A DNA stretch of 6,837 bases from Nitrospira sp. (GTDB lineage Bacteria > Nitrospirota > Nitrospiria > Nitrospirales > Nitrospiraceae). The notes beneath the pieces are model-generated. The model was not told the origin of the DNA and did not search any database. It was given only the letters and a program-made list of their open reading frames with translations. Within the stretch, counting starts at the first letter, position 1. Each line of letters begins with the position of its first letter. The stretch spans positions 1 through 6,837 of the forward strand of contig JANYBU010000029.1 in the NCBI GenBank assembly GCA_025360665.1. Direction: 5' to 3'. Made by a program: the position numbers and the translations under genes. Shown piece after piece: positions 1-5,170 of the stretch.

Positions 1-92
1 TCCGCCAGCGGCGTTCTCGCGTCGTACGCCTCAGTCGCCGTACGCACCGCGGCCTTGCTGGACGGCCATTTTGAACAGCCTGCATCCTGATC
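1..92. repeat. Right part of an intergenic palindromic repeat, cut by window edge
   Basis: The stretch contains nested inverted repeats: CCAGC (5-9) with GCTGG (57-61), and CGTACG (23-28) with CGTACG (39-44). Its right end, 69-83, read on the minus strand is GCAGGCTGTTCAAAA, which matches GCAGGATGCTGAAAA at 3315-3329 in 12 of 15 positions. The first bases (TCCGCC) look like the continuation of a left end of the type seen at 3310-3333, which ends in GTCC. I infer that this is most of a roughly 110-bp fold-back repeat whose left end lies outside the window. It resembles, from memory, a repeat common between Nitrospira genes. No reading frame here is convincing. Confidence 0.55.
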
Positions 93-127
93 GCGATCGT
101 GCGCCTTAGGCATTTGATGCTGCGATT

Positions 128-148
128 TTTCTTGCAACAAGAAAGGAG
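128..148 (+). promoter_or_regulatory. Hairpin overlapping the ribosome binding site of the YCII gene
   Basis: TTTCTTG (128-134) and CAAGAAA (138-144) form a perfect 7-bp stem with a 3-base loop. The Shine-Dalgarno AAGGAG (143-148) starts inside the right arm, and the ATG follows 8 bases later at 157. In RNA the stem would cover only the first two bases of the Shine-Dalgarno, so any effect on translation would be mild. The ribosome binding site is certain enough to fix the start; the regulatory role of the stem is speculative. Confidence 0.35.
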
Positions 149-156
149 ACACCACC

Positions 157-582
157 ATGCGATTCATGATTCTCGTCAAAGCCGACAAGAATTCAGAAGC
201 AGGCGTTCTTCCAGACGAAAAGCTCCTGACCGAAATGGGGAAGTTCAATGAGAAACTGGTCAAGGCCGGTGTGATGCTCGCAGGCGAAGGACTCCAGCCA
301 AGCTCGAAGGGCGCGCGCGTCAAGTTCTCTGGAGCCAAGCGCACCGTGATTGACGGACCCTTCGTCGAAACGAAGGAACTCATCGCGGGCTACTGGCTGT
401 GGCAGGTGAAGTCGAGGGAAGAGGCGATCGAATGGGTCAAGCGCTGCCCGAATCCCATGAAGGGGGAGTCCGAGATCGAGATTCGCCAGGTGTTCGAGGC
501 GGAGGATTTCGGTGCCGAGTTCACGCCCGAGATCAGGAAGCAAGAGGAGCGCCTGCGCGCGCAGATGGGCAAGAAGAAGTAG
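157..582 (+). CDS. YCII-related (DGPF) domain protein
   Basis: This 141-aa cytoplasmic protein has no signal peptide. It begins MRFMILVKAD, the usual first beta strand of YCII/DGPF proteins (a dimeric ferredoxin-like fold). The DGPF signature is at residues 66-69, followed by ETKELIAGYWLWQV (71-84), the second family strand. The C-terminal strand EIEIRQVFE lies near 106-114, and the last 25 residues are a charged helical tail. Length fits the family. Start 157 is fixed by AAGGAG at 143-148. The biochemical role of the family is unsettled. DGPF proteins are often encoded beside ECF sigma factors, DoxX, AHSA1 or DUF1579 proteins, and here a DUF1579-like gene follows after 46 bases in the same direction, which suggests one operon. 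No ECF sigma gene is visible. Family assignment is firm; function is unknown. Confidence 0.9.
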   Translation: MRFMILVKADKNSEAGVLPDEKLLTEMGKFNEKLVKAGVMLAGEGLQPSSKGARVKFSGAKRTVIDGPFVETKELIAGYWLWQVKSREEAIEWVKRCPNPMKGESEIEIRQVFEAEDFGAEFTPEIRKQEERLRAQMGKKK

Positions 583-628
583 TTACAGCGGCGGATAAAA
601 CGGGGACATTCACATGAAGGAGGTTCTT

Positions 629-1228
629 ATGCGTTACACATTCGTTCCACTCACCTGTCTCATGCTCTTAATCGTCGCGTCTCCCGTCATGGCCAAGGAC
701 AAGAAACAGGCAAAACAGATGGACCAGCAGGCCATGATGGAAGCCTATATGAAACTGGCCACGCCCGGCGAGCCTCATAAGCTGTTCGCAACTTTGGCCG
801 GCAGTTGGACAACGAAGACCAAGTCCTGGATGGAGCCAGGCAAGCCCCCAATGGAATCGAACGGCTCCGCAGAAATGAAGATGTTGCTGGATGGGCGCTT
901 TCTCCAGCAGGAATTCACCGGCGAGATGATGGGACAACCCTTCTCCGGGGTTGGGATCAACGCCTACGACAACCTTCGCAAAAGATATGTCACTTCGTGG
1001 ATCGATACCATGGGCACGGGGATTTTCATGATGGAAGGCACGGCAAGCACCGATGGCAAGACCATCACAATGAAGGGTCAGCACGCTGAGCTGGGCGGAG
1101 GACAGATGACGCATCGCGCGGTGTGGAAGATTGCGGACAGTACTACCCAGACGTTTGACATGTACGGGACTCATCACCACGGCAAGGAAATGAAGATGAT
1201 GGAGATCACCTATACCCGGAAACCGTAG
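629..1228 (+). CDS. Secreted DUF1579-family protein
   Basis: This is a 199-aa protein from the ATG at 629. An in-frame ATG at 614 exists, but the strong Shine-Dalgarno AAGGAGG (617-623) lies 5 bases before 629 and inside the longer version, so 629 is preferred. Residues 1-22 form a Sec signal peptide: R2, hydrophobic core LTCLMLLIVA, then VMA before KDKK. A charged Gln/Met-rich linker runs to about 45. The DUF1579 core follows: LAGSW (56-60) at the first strand, LLDGRFLQQEFTG (86-98), GINAYDNLRKRYVTSWID (109-126), a turn STDGKTI (140-146), and a Met/His-rich end (MYGTHHHGKEMKMM, 178-191). The family is predicted to form a lipocalin-like barrel; no enzymatic role is established. The Met/His-rich stretch could bind metal, but nothing here proves it. 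It probably shares a transcript with the upstream YCII gene. Confidence 0.88.
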   Translation: MRYTFVPLTCLMLLIVASPVMAKDKKQAKQMDQQAMMEAYMKLATPGEPHKLFATLAGSWTTKTKSWMEPGKPPMESNGSAEMKMLLDGRFLQQEFTGEMMGQPFSGVGINAYDNLRKRYVTSWIDTMGTGIFMMEGTASTDGKTITMKGQHAELGGGQMTHRAVWKIADSTTQTFDMYGTHHHGKEMKMMEITYTRKP

Positions 1229-1240
1229 CGAGGAAGGGAC

Positions 1241-1279
1241 GCTGCGCGCGGAGGGGGGATCGACTCCTCCGCGCGCGGC
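1241..1279 (+). terminator. GC-rich hairpin after the DUF1579 gene
   Basis: Bases 1241-1254 pair with 1266-1279 to give a 14-bp stem with one G-T pair and an 11-base loop; the core is GCGCGCGGAGG with CCTCCGCGCGC. It begins 12 bases after the stop codon at 1228, the right place to end the YCII-DUF1579 transcript. There is no T-run after it, so it is not a classic intrinsic terminator. It may instead protect the 3' end or act with Rho. Confidence 0.5.
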
Positions 1280-1395
1280 AGGCGCTTGTTGCCTTGAGCA
1301 CCCGAAACACGGTGGACTCTCTTTCCCGTGCCACGTAACCTAACCTCACGCACGCGCTCCACACCTCACACCCGACTATTCCCTTCACCCCAGTA

Positions 1396-1573
1396 GCCCG
1401 CATTATTCATGAAGGTTCGTTGCGAAAGCGTGCAGACGCGAAGCGAGACAGGCACTCGGAGACGTGAAGCCCTGAGGCATACTCGTGCAGTATGTCGAAG
1501 AGCTGAGCGGCGAGACTGCCCGTCACAGCCGCGTATCCGCACTTGCAGCAGAAGCTTCATGAATAATACGGGC
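1396..1573. mobile_element. 178-bp MITE-like fold-back element
   Basis: Terminal inverted repeats of 23 bp lie at 1396-1418 and 1551-1573 and match in 21 positions; the shared core is ATTATTCATGAAG (left 1402-1414). The inside is also symmetric: ACGCG at 1436-1440 mirrors CGCGT at 1530-1534, and GACAGGCA at 1447-1454 mirrors TGCCCGTC at 1517-1524 (7 of 8), at nearly equal distances from the ends. A hairpin CATACT-CGTGC-AGTATG (1478-1494) sits almost exactly at the midpoint. The whole unit is therefore a long imperfect palindrome with no room for a transposase, as expected for a non-autonomous element mobilised by a related IS. I see no clear target-site duplication: the flanks are CAGTA on the left and CAGGTA on the right. 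The parent IS family is not identified. Short frames across it encode nothing recognisable. Confidence 0.7.
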
Positions 1574-1664
1574 CAGGTAGTGCTGATCTGGAGCTGCGAG
1601 ACTTTGGATGAGATAGACGTACTTCATGAAGCCGTCCCTCTTCGCACGACTGTGCTTCGGGGGA

Positions 1665-1713
1665 CAGCCTTCGTCCTAAAGCTGGCTTGCAGCCGAAGCT
1701 TTAGCGAAGGCTG
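1665..1713. repeat. 49-nt near-perfect hairpin, dispersed-repeat type
   Basis: The arms fold as CAGCCTTCG (1665-1673) with CGAAGGCTG (1705-1713), then CTAAAGCT (1676-1683) with AGCTTTAG (1697-1704), then GGCT (1684-1687) with AGCC (1691-1694) around a 3-base loop. That gives 21 base pairs, interrupted only by two 2-base bulges on opposite sides. On the minus strand it contains CCTTCGCTAAAGCTTCGGC, which reads AFAKASA in one frame. From memory this phrase recurs in spurious proteins of many bacteria, so I infer a widely dispersed REP-like repeat. Confidence 0.6.
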
Positions 1714-1808
1714 GTGGAGGGCACCCGCAACCTGCTTTATTTTACCCCACGATTTGCGTACCCTTACGGCCTGCCACGTTGGTTGCGGGGGCTGAGTTAC
1801 GGTCTTTA

Positions 1809-1967
1809 TTAACCCCAAAAACATTGAGGATTTCGCTGCGTTGACGACTTCGCGTCAGGCGTCGGAGTCGTCCCCTTCGCCACCCGCTGCCCCATCTCAA
1901 AGATTCGCCCCAACCGTTTCAGCAGGTTTTGCGACTGGTGCGAGGTCGGGCTGTACCTATTTAGCAT
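1809..1967 (-). other. Possible short gene or gene remnant, 52 aa
   Basis: A minus-strand frame runs from ATG at 1965-1967 to TAA at 1809-1811 and begins MLNRYSPTSHQSQNLLKRLG. The frame is open further upstream (RPIIDDILE precedes the Met) and runs into the end of the 85-aa gene in another frame. The segment before residue 30 has protein-like composition with an amphipathic pattern. There is no ribosome binding site before the ATG, and I recognise no family. It could be the tail of a gene whose front was replaced, part of a dispersed repeat, or chance. Confidence 0.2.
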
Positions 1968-1993
1968 TTCTAGGATGTCGTCAATAATCGGTC

Positions 1994-2251
1994 TCAGTGA
2001 CCAGGTTCGGTTCCGGGAAAGCCCTTGCCCAGTGTAACCGGTGCGCTGCCAATGAAATGTAACTGGTGACTTGGATCATAGGAATAGTATGAAATGGAGG
2101 AAGCTTTAAGTGTGGCTACCGCCGCCGCATATCGGTCGGGAGGCATATCTATGATTTGAGAGGACCCATCTGTAAACAGAAACTTAATTCGGCAGCTATC
2201 GGTGGTTAGTGAGCTGAATAATTCGAAATGTTTGATTTGCATACCTTGCAT
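1994..2251 (-). CDS. Unrecognised 85-aa hypothetical protein
   Basis: The start ATG at 2249-2251 has a consensus Shine-Dalgarno AAGGAGG (2259-2265, minus strand) 7 bases upstream, the best ribosome binding site in the window. That is why I regard this short frame as a real gene; a second Met four codons in is too far from it. The protein has no signal peptide or membrane segment. It begins MQGMQIKHFELFSS; residues 18-37 look like two beta strands around a turn (IKFLFTDGSSQIIDM). A helix-like DRYAAAVATLKAS (39-51) follows, then a tyrosine-rich strand (SYYSYDP, 54-60) and a Gly/Pro-rich end. I do not recognise a family and offer no function. It stands alone: the Sel1 gene upstream on the same strand ends about 300 bases away, and repeat-rich DNA lies downstream. 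Confidence 0.65.
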   Translation of the reverse strand: MQGMQIKHFELFSSLTTDSCRIKFLFTDGSSQIIDMPPDRYAAAVATLKASSISYYSYDPSHQLHFIGSAPVTLGKGFPGTEPGH

Positions 2252-2265
2252 CGCTGTTCCTCCTT

Positions 2266-2553
2266 ATAAGCCTACATTTTTAATCGTACTTAGTTTTATC
2301 AAAAATTTCCCGCGATTCGCCAGATGGAGCACGAAAGATTCCATACGGTGCCTTGTCCTTGGAATGGGCCCACGTGGTACGTGACAGAGCAGTGCACGGG
2401 GAAGCGGCGGAAGGGACGAATCGAGAAGGGCATAGGGGCCTCGCAGGTGGCCCATTCTAGAAGGGGCCTGTGGAAACCGCAAGGCGGGGGCGTGGGGGAA
2501 TGCGTGTATTGATTGGCGGGGGTGTATGGGAACTGCGAGGCTCAGCGAGGAGC
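2266..2553. other. Intergenic spacer with a 20-bp palindrome
   Basis: About 290 bases separate the 85-aa gene from the Sel1 gene. The left 60 bases are AT-rich and should hold the promoter of the 85-aa gene, but I find no convincing -35/-10 pair. At 2449-2468 a palindrome GGCCCATTCTAGAAGGGGCC departs from perfect symmetry at only one base pair; it could be a weak terminator for the Sel1 gene or a protein site. The right third is very G-rich on the plus strand. Frames that cross the region lack ribosome binding sites and recognisable content. Confidence 0.45.
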
Positions 2554-3027
2554 TTACGGCGTCTTTGGTGTCCACTCCCGCGCCCGCTGTTGCGCCTCGG
2601 CAATCTGGGCAGGGGTCATCTGTTTGGCGAGATCATTGCGGTATCCAGTCGCGATCTCATATCCATTTCCTGCCGCCAGGCTGTACCACATGTGCGACTG
2701 GACTACGTCCTGAGGTCCGCCCAGCCCGTTGGCATAGAGCAGCCCGAGATCGTTCTGCGCGCTCGCGCTTCCCTGCACGGCGGCTTTCTCCCACCACTGT
2801 CGTGCCTTCGCATAATCCTGTGGCACGCCCCATCCCTTGAAATACAGCGTTCCGAGGAAGTCCTGCGCCTCTGCATCTCCCTGCTCGGCGAGTGCTCGCC
2901 ACTCACGCAAGGCTGTTGCGTAGTCTTTACGGTTATAAGCATCCATGCCTGTTTCAAAGTTGGACCATGCGGGTACGGCGAGACAGACGAACGAGAGCAC
3001 AAGGGGGATGGTGAATCGGAGCGGCAT
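2554..3027 (-). CDS. Secreted Sel1-repeat (TPR-like) protein
   Basis: This is a 157-aa protein from the ATG at 3025-3027. The open frame extends further upstream only because it reads through the tRNA gene, so the longer version is an artefact. The chosen start opens with a clear Sec signal peptide (MPLRFTIPLVLSFVCLAVPAWS) and has a modest GAGG (3033-3036) 5 bases upstream. Sel1-like repeats follow at about residues 28-95. Their hallmarks are ALAEQGDAEAQDFLGTLYFKG, then GVPQDYAKARQWWEKAA, then VQGSASAQNDLGLLYANG with GVPQD varied to GGPQD. A final half-repeat is HMWYSLAAGNG. The tail (QMTPAQIAEAQQRAREW) is the usual closing helix. Sel1 repeats form helical solenoids that bind other proteins, so a periplasmic scaffold or adaptor role is likely. 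Partner and process cannot be inferred from the neighbours. Confidence 0.88.
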   Translation of the reverse strand: MPLRFTIPLVLSFVCLAVPAWSNFETGMDAYNRKDYATALREWRALAEQGDAEAQDFLGTLYFKGWGVPQDYAKARQWWEKAAVQGSASAQNDLGLLYANGLGGPQDVVQSHMWYSLAAGNGYEIATGYRNDLAKQMTPAQIAEAQQRAREWTPKTP

Positions 3028-3048
3028 GGTGGCCTCGCAGGGAGCCGT

Positions 3049-3078
3049 ATTGTAGGAGGGTTGGGAATGAGGGTGCAA
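3049..3078 (-). promoter_or_regulatory. Candidate promoter of the Sel1 gene
   Basis: On the minus strand TACAAT (3049-3054) matches the -10 consensus in 5 of 6 bases. TTGCAC (3073-3078) lies 18 bases upstream as a weak -35 (3 of 6). A start site near 3041 would give a leader of about 14 bases containing the GAGG. It is plausible but unproven; read-through from the upstream tRNA is an alternative, since I see no terminator after the tRNA. Confidence 0.35.
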
Positions 3079-3160
3079 GAGCAGAGTGAGGGAACCTGAC
3101 TGCTGAAGTGCCGGGCGATTATGCGGGATTACTGCGGCTCGTGGTGGGTCAAAATAAGTT

Positions 3161-3236
3161 TGGTGGAGGGCAGGGGAATTGAACCCCCGACCCCTACGTT
3201 GCGAACGTAGTGCTCTCCCAACTGAGCTAGCCCCCC
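3161..3236 (-). tRNA. tRNA-Ala (anticodon CGC)
   Basis: The minus strand folds into a complete 76-nt cloverleaf. The acceptor is GGGGGGC (3230-3236) with GCCCTCC (3165-3171), including the G3-U70 pair that identifies alanine tRNAs. The D-arm GCTC/GAGC has loop AGTTGGGA. The anticodon arm is CTACG-TTCGCAA-CGTAG with anticodon CGC, reading GCG codons. The variable region is GGGTC, and the T-arm is GGGGG/CCCCT with loop TTCAATT. Discriminator A73 is at 3164 and the CCA end is encoded (3161-3163). No intron or defect is visible. It lies between purN and the Sel1 gene on the same strand, with its own likely -10 at 3285-3290. Confidence 0.97.
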
Positions 3237-3284
3237 ACGCGACCGACATTCAGACAGTGAGACGAACGCCTTACCGACTCGCGC

Positions 3285-3290
3285 ATTATA
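3285..3290 (-). promoter_or_regulatory. Likely -10 box of the tRNA-Ala promoter
   Basis: The minus strand reads TATAAT, a perfect -10 consensus, at 3285-3290. That is about 48 bases before the mature 5' end of the tRNA at 3236, leaving a leader of about 40 bases to be removed by RNase P. No good -35 is found 16-18 bases further up (about 3307-3313), and the box is not a canonical extended -10. Confidence 0.5.
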
Positions 3291-3309
3291 CACAACCGTT
3301 TCCTGAGTC

Positions 3310-3333
3310 TCTAGCAGGATGCTGAAAAAGTCC
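3310..3333. repeat. Solo left end of the intergenic repeat seen at 1-92
   Basis: The plus strand here begins TCTAGCAGGATGC (3310-3322), followed by TGAAAAAGTCC (3323-3333). GCAGGATGCTGAAAA (3315-3329) matches the inverted right end at 69-83 in 12 of 15 bases, and TCTAGCAGGATGC recurs exactly on the minus strand at 5494-5506. Here only the end is present; the body is replaced by the TCTGGT-type palindrome. Its A-run doubles as the T-run of the purMN terminator. Confidence 0.5.
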
Positions 3334-3404
3334 ATCTGGTCTGTCTGGTTAGTTTTGTTCAATCAAACAAACGAGACAGACTGAATAGACCAGACATACC
3401 AGAT
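3325..3404 (-). terminator. TCTGGT-repeat palindrome ending the purMN transcript
   Basis: ATCTGGTCTGTCTGG (3334-3348) and CCAGACATACCAGAT (3390-3404) are inverted repeats matching in 14 of 15 positions, starting three bases after the purN stop. Inside, TTTGTT (3354-3359) pairs with AACAAA (3366-3371) around a 6-base loop. GTCTGTCT (3339-3346) can also pair with AGACAGAC (3374-3381), giving alternative registers. On the minus strand the stem is followed, four bases on, by five T (3325-3329). Placement and T-run support a terminator. The degenerate TCTG-based unit suggests it derives from a dispersed repeat. Confidence 0.6.
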
Positions 3405-3407
3405 CGT

Positions 3408-4082
3408 TTACGACGGGCTGATCACCGCCTCACCCTCCTGCTTTCCAGCCTCGATGAACACGCGGCGCCCCTCAACTCGCAGTCGCCCCTCGGCAAAAAG
3501 CTGGACCGCGCGCGGGTAGATATTGTGTTCTTGTACGAGAATCCGAGCGGCCAATGTGTCGTGCGTGTCGTCATCGAGAATCGGAACCGCTGCTTGAAGA
3601 ATGATGGGCCCTTCGTCAACGCCTTCTGTGACAAAATGAACGGTACATCCGGCGAGTTTACAGCCCCACTCGATCGCCTTCTTCTGCACATCCAACCCTG
3701 GGAATGAGGGCAACAGGGACGGATGGATGTTCATCATGCGATTTACGAAGGCCTCCACGAGGACCCTGGTCACGATCTTCATGTACCCGGCCAGTAAGAC
3801 CAACTCCACATCGTGCCGCCGAAGCACATCGAGTAGTTCGCGATCGTAGGCCTCACGACTATCGGGTCTGCCTGCATAGGGTTTTGGATCGACGAAGAGG
3901 CCGGACAGTCCGTGGTGGCGGGCTCGTTCTAACGCCGGGGCTTCTTGCTTGTTGCTGATGACGGCGACAAGCTTTGCCTGAACCGTTCCCGCGTCGATCG
4001 CGTCGATGACCGCCTGAAGATTCGATCCGCGCCCGGATGCCAACACGGCGACTCGAAGCGCATCCACCCGCTTAGTCGACAT
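3408..4082 (-). CDS. purN: Phosphoribosylglycinamide formyltransferase (GAR transformylase)
   Basis: PurN transfers the formyl group of 10-formyltetrahydrofolate to GAR, giving FGAR, the third step of de novo IMP synthesis in the cytoplasm. The 224-aa protein has the phosphate-binding loop SGRGSNLQA (16-24), the conserved strand LVLLAGYMKIV (94-104), and the catalytic set Asn118 and His120 (in NIHPSLLPSFPG) with Asp156 (in EGVDEGPI). The VQEHNIYPRAV stretch (183-193) is typical of the C-terminal region. Length is close to the usual 190-220, with a short polar tail. It overlaps the end of purM by 11 bases (4072-4082), so translation is probably coupled. The only Shine-Dalgarno-like bases, GGAG at 4084-4087, lie too close to the ATG to act alone. 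No residues expected of an active enzyme are missing. Confidence 0.97.
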   Translation of the reverse strand: MSTKRVDALRVAVLASGRGSNLQAVIDAIDAGTVQAKLVAVISNKQEAPALERARHHGLSGLFVDPKPYAGRPDSREAYDRELLDVLRRHDVELVLLAGYMKIVTRVLVEAFVNRMMNIHPSLLPSFPGLDVQKKAIEWGCKLAGCTVHFVTEGVDEGPIILQAAVPILDDDTHDTLAARILVQEHNIYPRAVQLFAEGRLRVEGRRVFIEAGKQEGEAVISPS

Positions 4083-5109
4083 ACTCCACCAATGGGACGT
4101 CGCCGCTTGATGGTACGATGGTCCCGATCTGGCAAGCCGGATCGCCTAAAGCCGTGGCGCGCGCGATGACCGTCTGGGCGGCTGACGCCGACACCACGAG
4201 AATCAAGCCAATCCCCATGTTGAAGACGCGATACATTTCCTCACGCTCGACCTGTCCAAGCCGGGCAATCGCTTGGAAAATAGGCGGCACGGACCAGGCG
4301 CTCCGTCGCACCTGTGCCCGCACGCCTGAGGGAAACACTCGCGGAAGATTCTCAGTGATGCCGCCGCCGGTGATATGGGCAATGCCTTTGATGGGGCATT
4401 CCTGGATCAATGTGAGGACCTGTTTGGCATAGATTCTGGTCGGCGTCAGCAAGACGTCCCCCAGAGGCTGATCGAGTTCAGGCAGGCGACTGGTCACACT
4501 TAGCTTAGCCTGATCCAACAAGACACGACGAGCCAGCGAATAGCCGTTGCTATGAAGACCGGTCGAGGCCAATCCAATCAGGACATCGCCTGGCACGATG
4601 CTGCGGCCATCGATAATCTTGGGTCGATCCACCACTCCGACGGCAAACCCTGCCAGGTCATATTCGCCCTCTGCATAGAAGGAAGGCATCTCGGCCGTTT
4701 CCCCACCGATCAAGGCGCAGCCAGCCTGGCGACAGCCCTCGGCAATTCCCTTGAGCACGGACTCAGCCTTGGGGACAGCCAGCTTTCCCGTCGCGAAATA
4801 ATCCAAAAAGAACAGCGGCTCCGCCCCGCTGACCACGATGTCGTTCACGCACATAGCCACCAGATCGATCCCGACGGTATCGTGGCGATCCGTGAGAAAC
4901 GCGATCTTCAGTTTCGTCCCGACTCCATCAGTGCCGGAGACAAGGACCGGTTCGGCATAGCGATGGGCCTGTAGCCGAAACAATCCACCGAATCCGCCAA
5001 TGTCCGTCAGGACTTCCGGACGGAAGGTGGATCGCACCAATGGTGAAATACGGTCGACGAACTCGTCGCCCGCATCGATATCGACTCCGGCATCTCGATA
5101 GGTTGTCAT
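4072..5109 (-). CDS. purM: Phosphoribosylformylglycinamidine cyclo-ligase (AIR synthetase)
   Basis: PurM closes the imidazole ring: FGAM plus ATP gives AIR, the fifth step of IMP synthesis. From the ATG at 5109 the protein has 345 aa, a normal family length, and starts MTTYRDAGVDIDAG, the family's usual N-terminus. Signature blocks in order are GTDGVGTK (59-66), GIDLVAMCVNDI (80-91), FLDYFATG (101-108), GGETAEMP (135-142), STGLHSNGYSL (182-192), HITGGGITENLPR (245-257) and NMGIG (297-301). All are intact, so the enzyme should be active. An upstream in-frame ATG at 5121 would add MRHP. Neither start has a Shine-Dalgarno, and a candidate promoter at 5120-5149 would start the RNA almost at 5109, so I prefer the shorter form. 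It is first in a purM-purN operon. Confidence 0.96.
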   Translation of the reverse strand: MTTYRDAGVDIDAGDEFVDRISPLVRSTFRPEVLTDIGGFGGLFRLQAHRYAEPVLVSGTDGVGTKLKIAFLTDRHDTVGIDLVAMCVNDIVVSGAEPLFFLDYFATGKLAVPKAESVLKGIAEGCRQAGCALIGGETAEMPSFYAEGEYDLAGFAVGVVDRPKIIDGRSIVPGDVLIGLASTGLHSNGYSLARRVLLDQAKLSVTSRLPELDQPLGDVLLTPTRIYAKQVLTLIQECPIKGIAHITGGGITENLPRVFPSGVRAQVRRSAWSVPPIFQAIARLGQVEREEMYRVFNMGIGLILVVSASAAQTVIARATALGDPACQIGTIVPSSGDVPLVEYVD

Positions 5110-5119
5110 AGGATGGCGC

Positions 5120-5149
5120 ATCTTAGCGGAGGGCTGTTGCAGAGGTCAA
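5120..5149 (-). promoter_or_regulatory. Candidate purM promoter giving a nearly leaderless mRNA
   Basis: The minus strand has TTGACC at 5144-5149 (5 of 6 to the -35 consensus), an 18-base gap, and TAAGAT at 5120-5125 (4 of 6 to the -10). A start site about 7 bases further on would lie near 5112-5113, only 3-4 bases before the ATG at 5109. This fits the absence of a ribosome binding site before purM. I see no PurR-like operator or riboswitch. Confidence 0.4.
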
Positions 5150-5170
5150 CGCACAAGCACCAGGACTATT

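Larger units (their letters stand above)
1574..1993. other. Repeat-rich spacer without a convincing gene
   Basis: This 420-base stretch lies between the fold-back element and the 85-aa gene. It holds the 49-nt hairpin at 1665-1713, a stem-loop at 1843-1872 (10-bp stem GACGACTTCG with CGGAGTCGTC, 10-base loop), and a possible short minus-strand frame at 1809-1967, listed separately. No reading frame of normal length has both a ribosome binding site and a recognisable domain. It reads as accumulated repeat debris. Confidence 0.5.

Noticed and set aside
1712..1723. TGGTGGAGGGCA matches the 3' end of tRNA-Ala (3161-3172), resembling an attachment-site half
   Set aside because: Only 12 bases match, which is expected by chance among all pairs in a window this size. 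It does not include the T-arm, no integrase is present, and the left copy partly lies in a hairpin repeat.
1409..1795. 128-aa plus-strand frame
   Set aside because: It starts inside the left inverted repeat of the fold-back element and runs across two palindromes; composition is Arg/Cys-rich and not protein-like.
1809..1872. Stem-loop 1843-1872 as a terminator for the 85-aa gene
   Set aside because: It lies over 120 bases past the stop and has no T-run on the minus strand.
2264..2575. 103-aa minus-strand frame after the Sel1 gene
   Set aside because: It begins with a GTG inside the Sel1 coding region, has no Shine-Dalgarno and no recognisable content.
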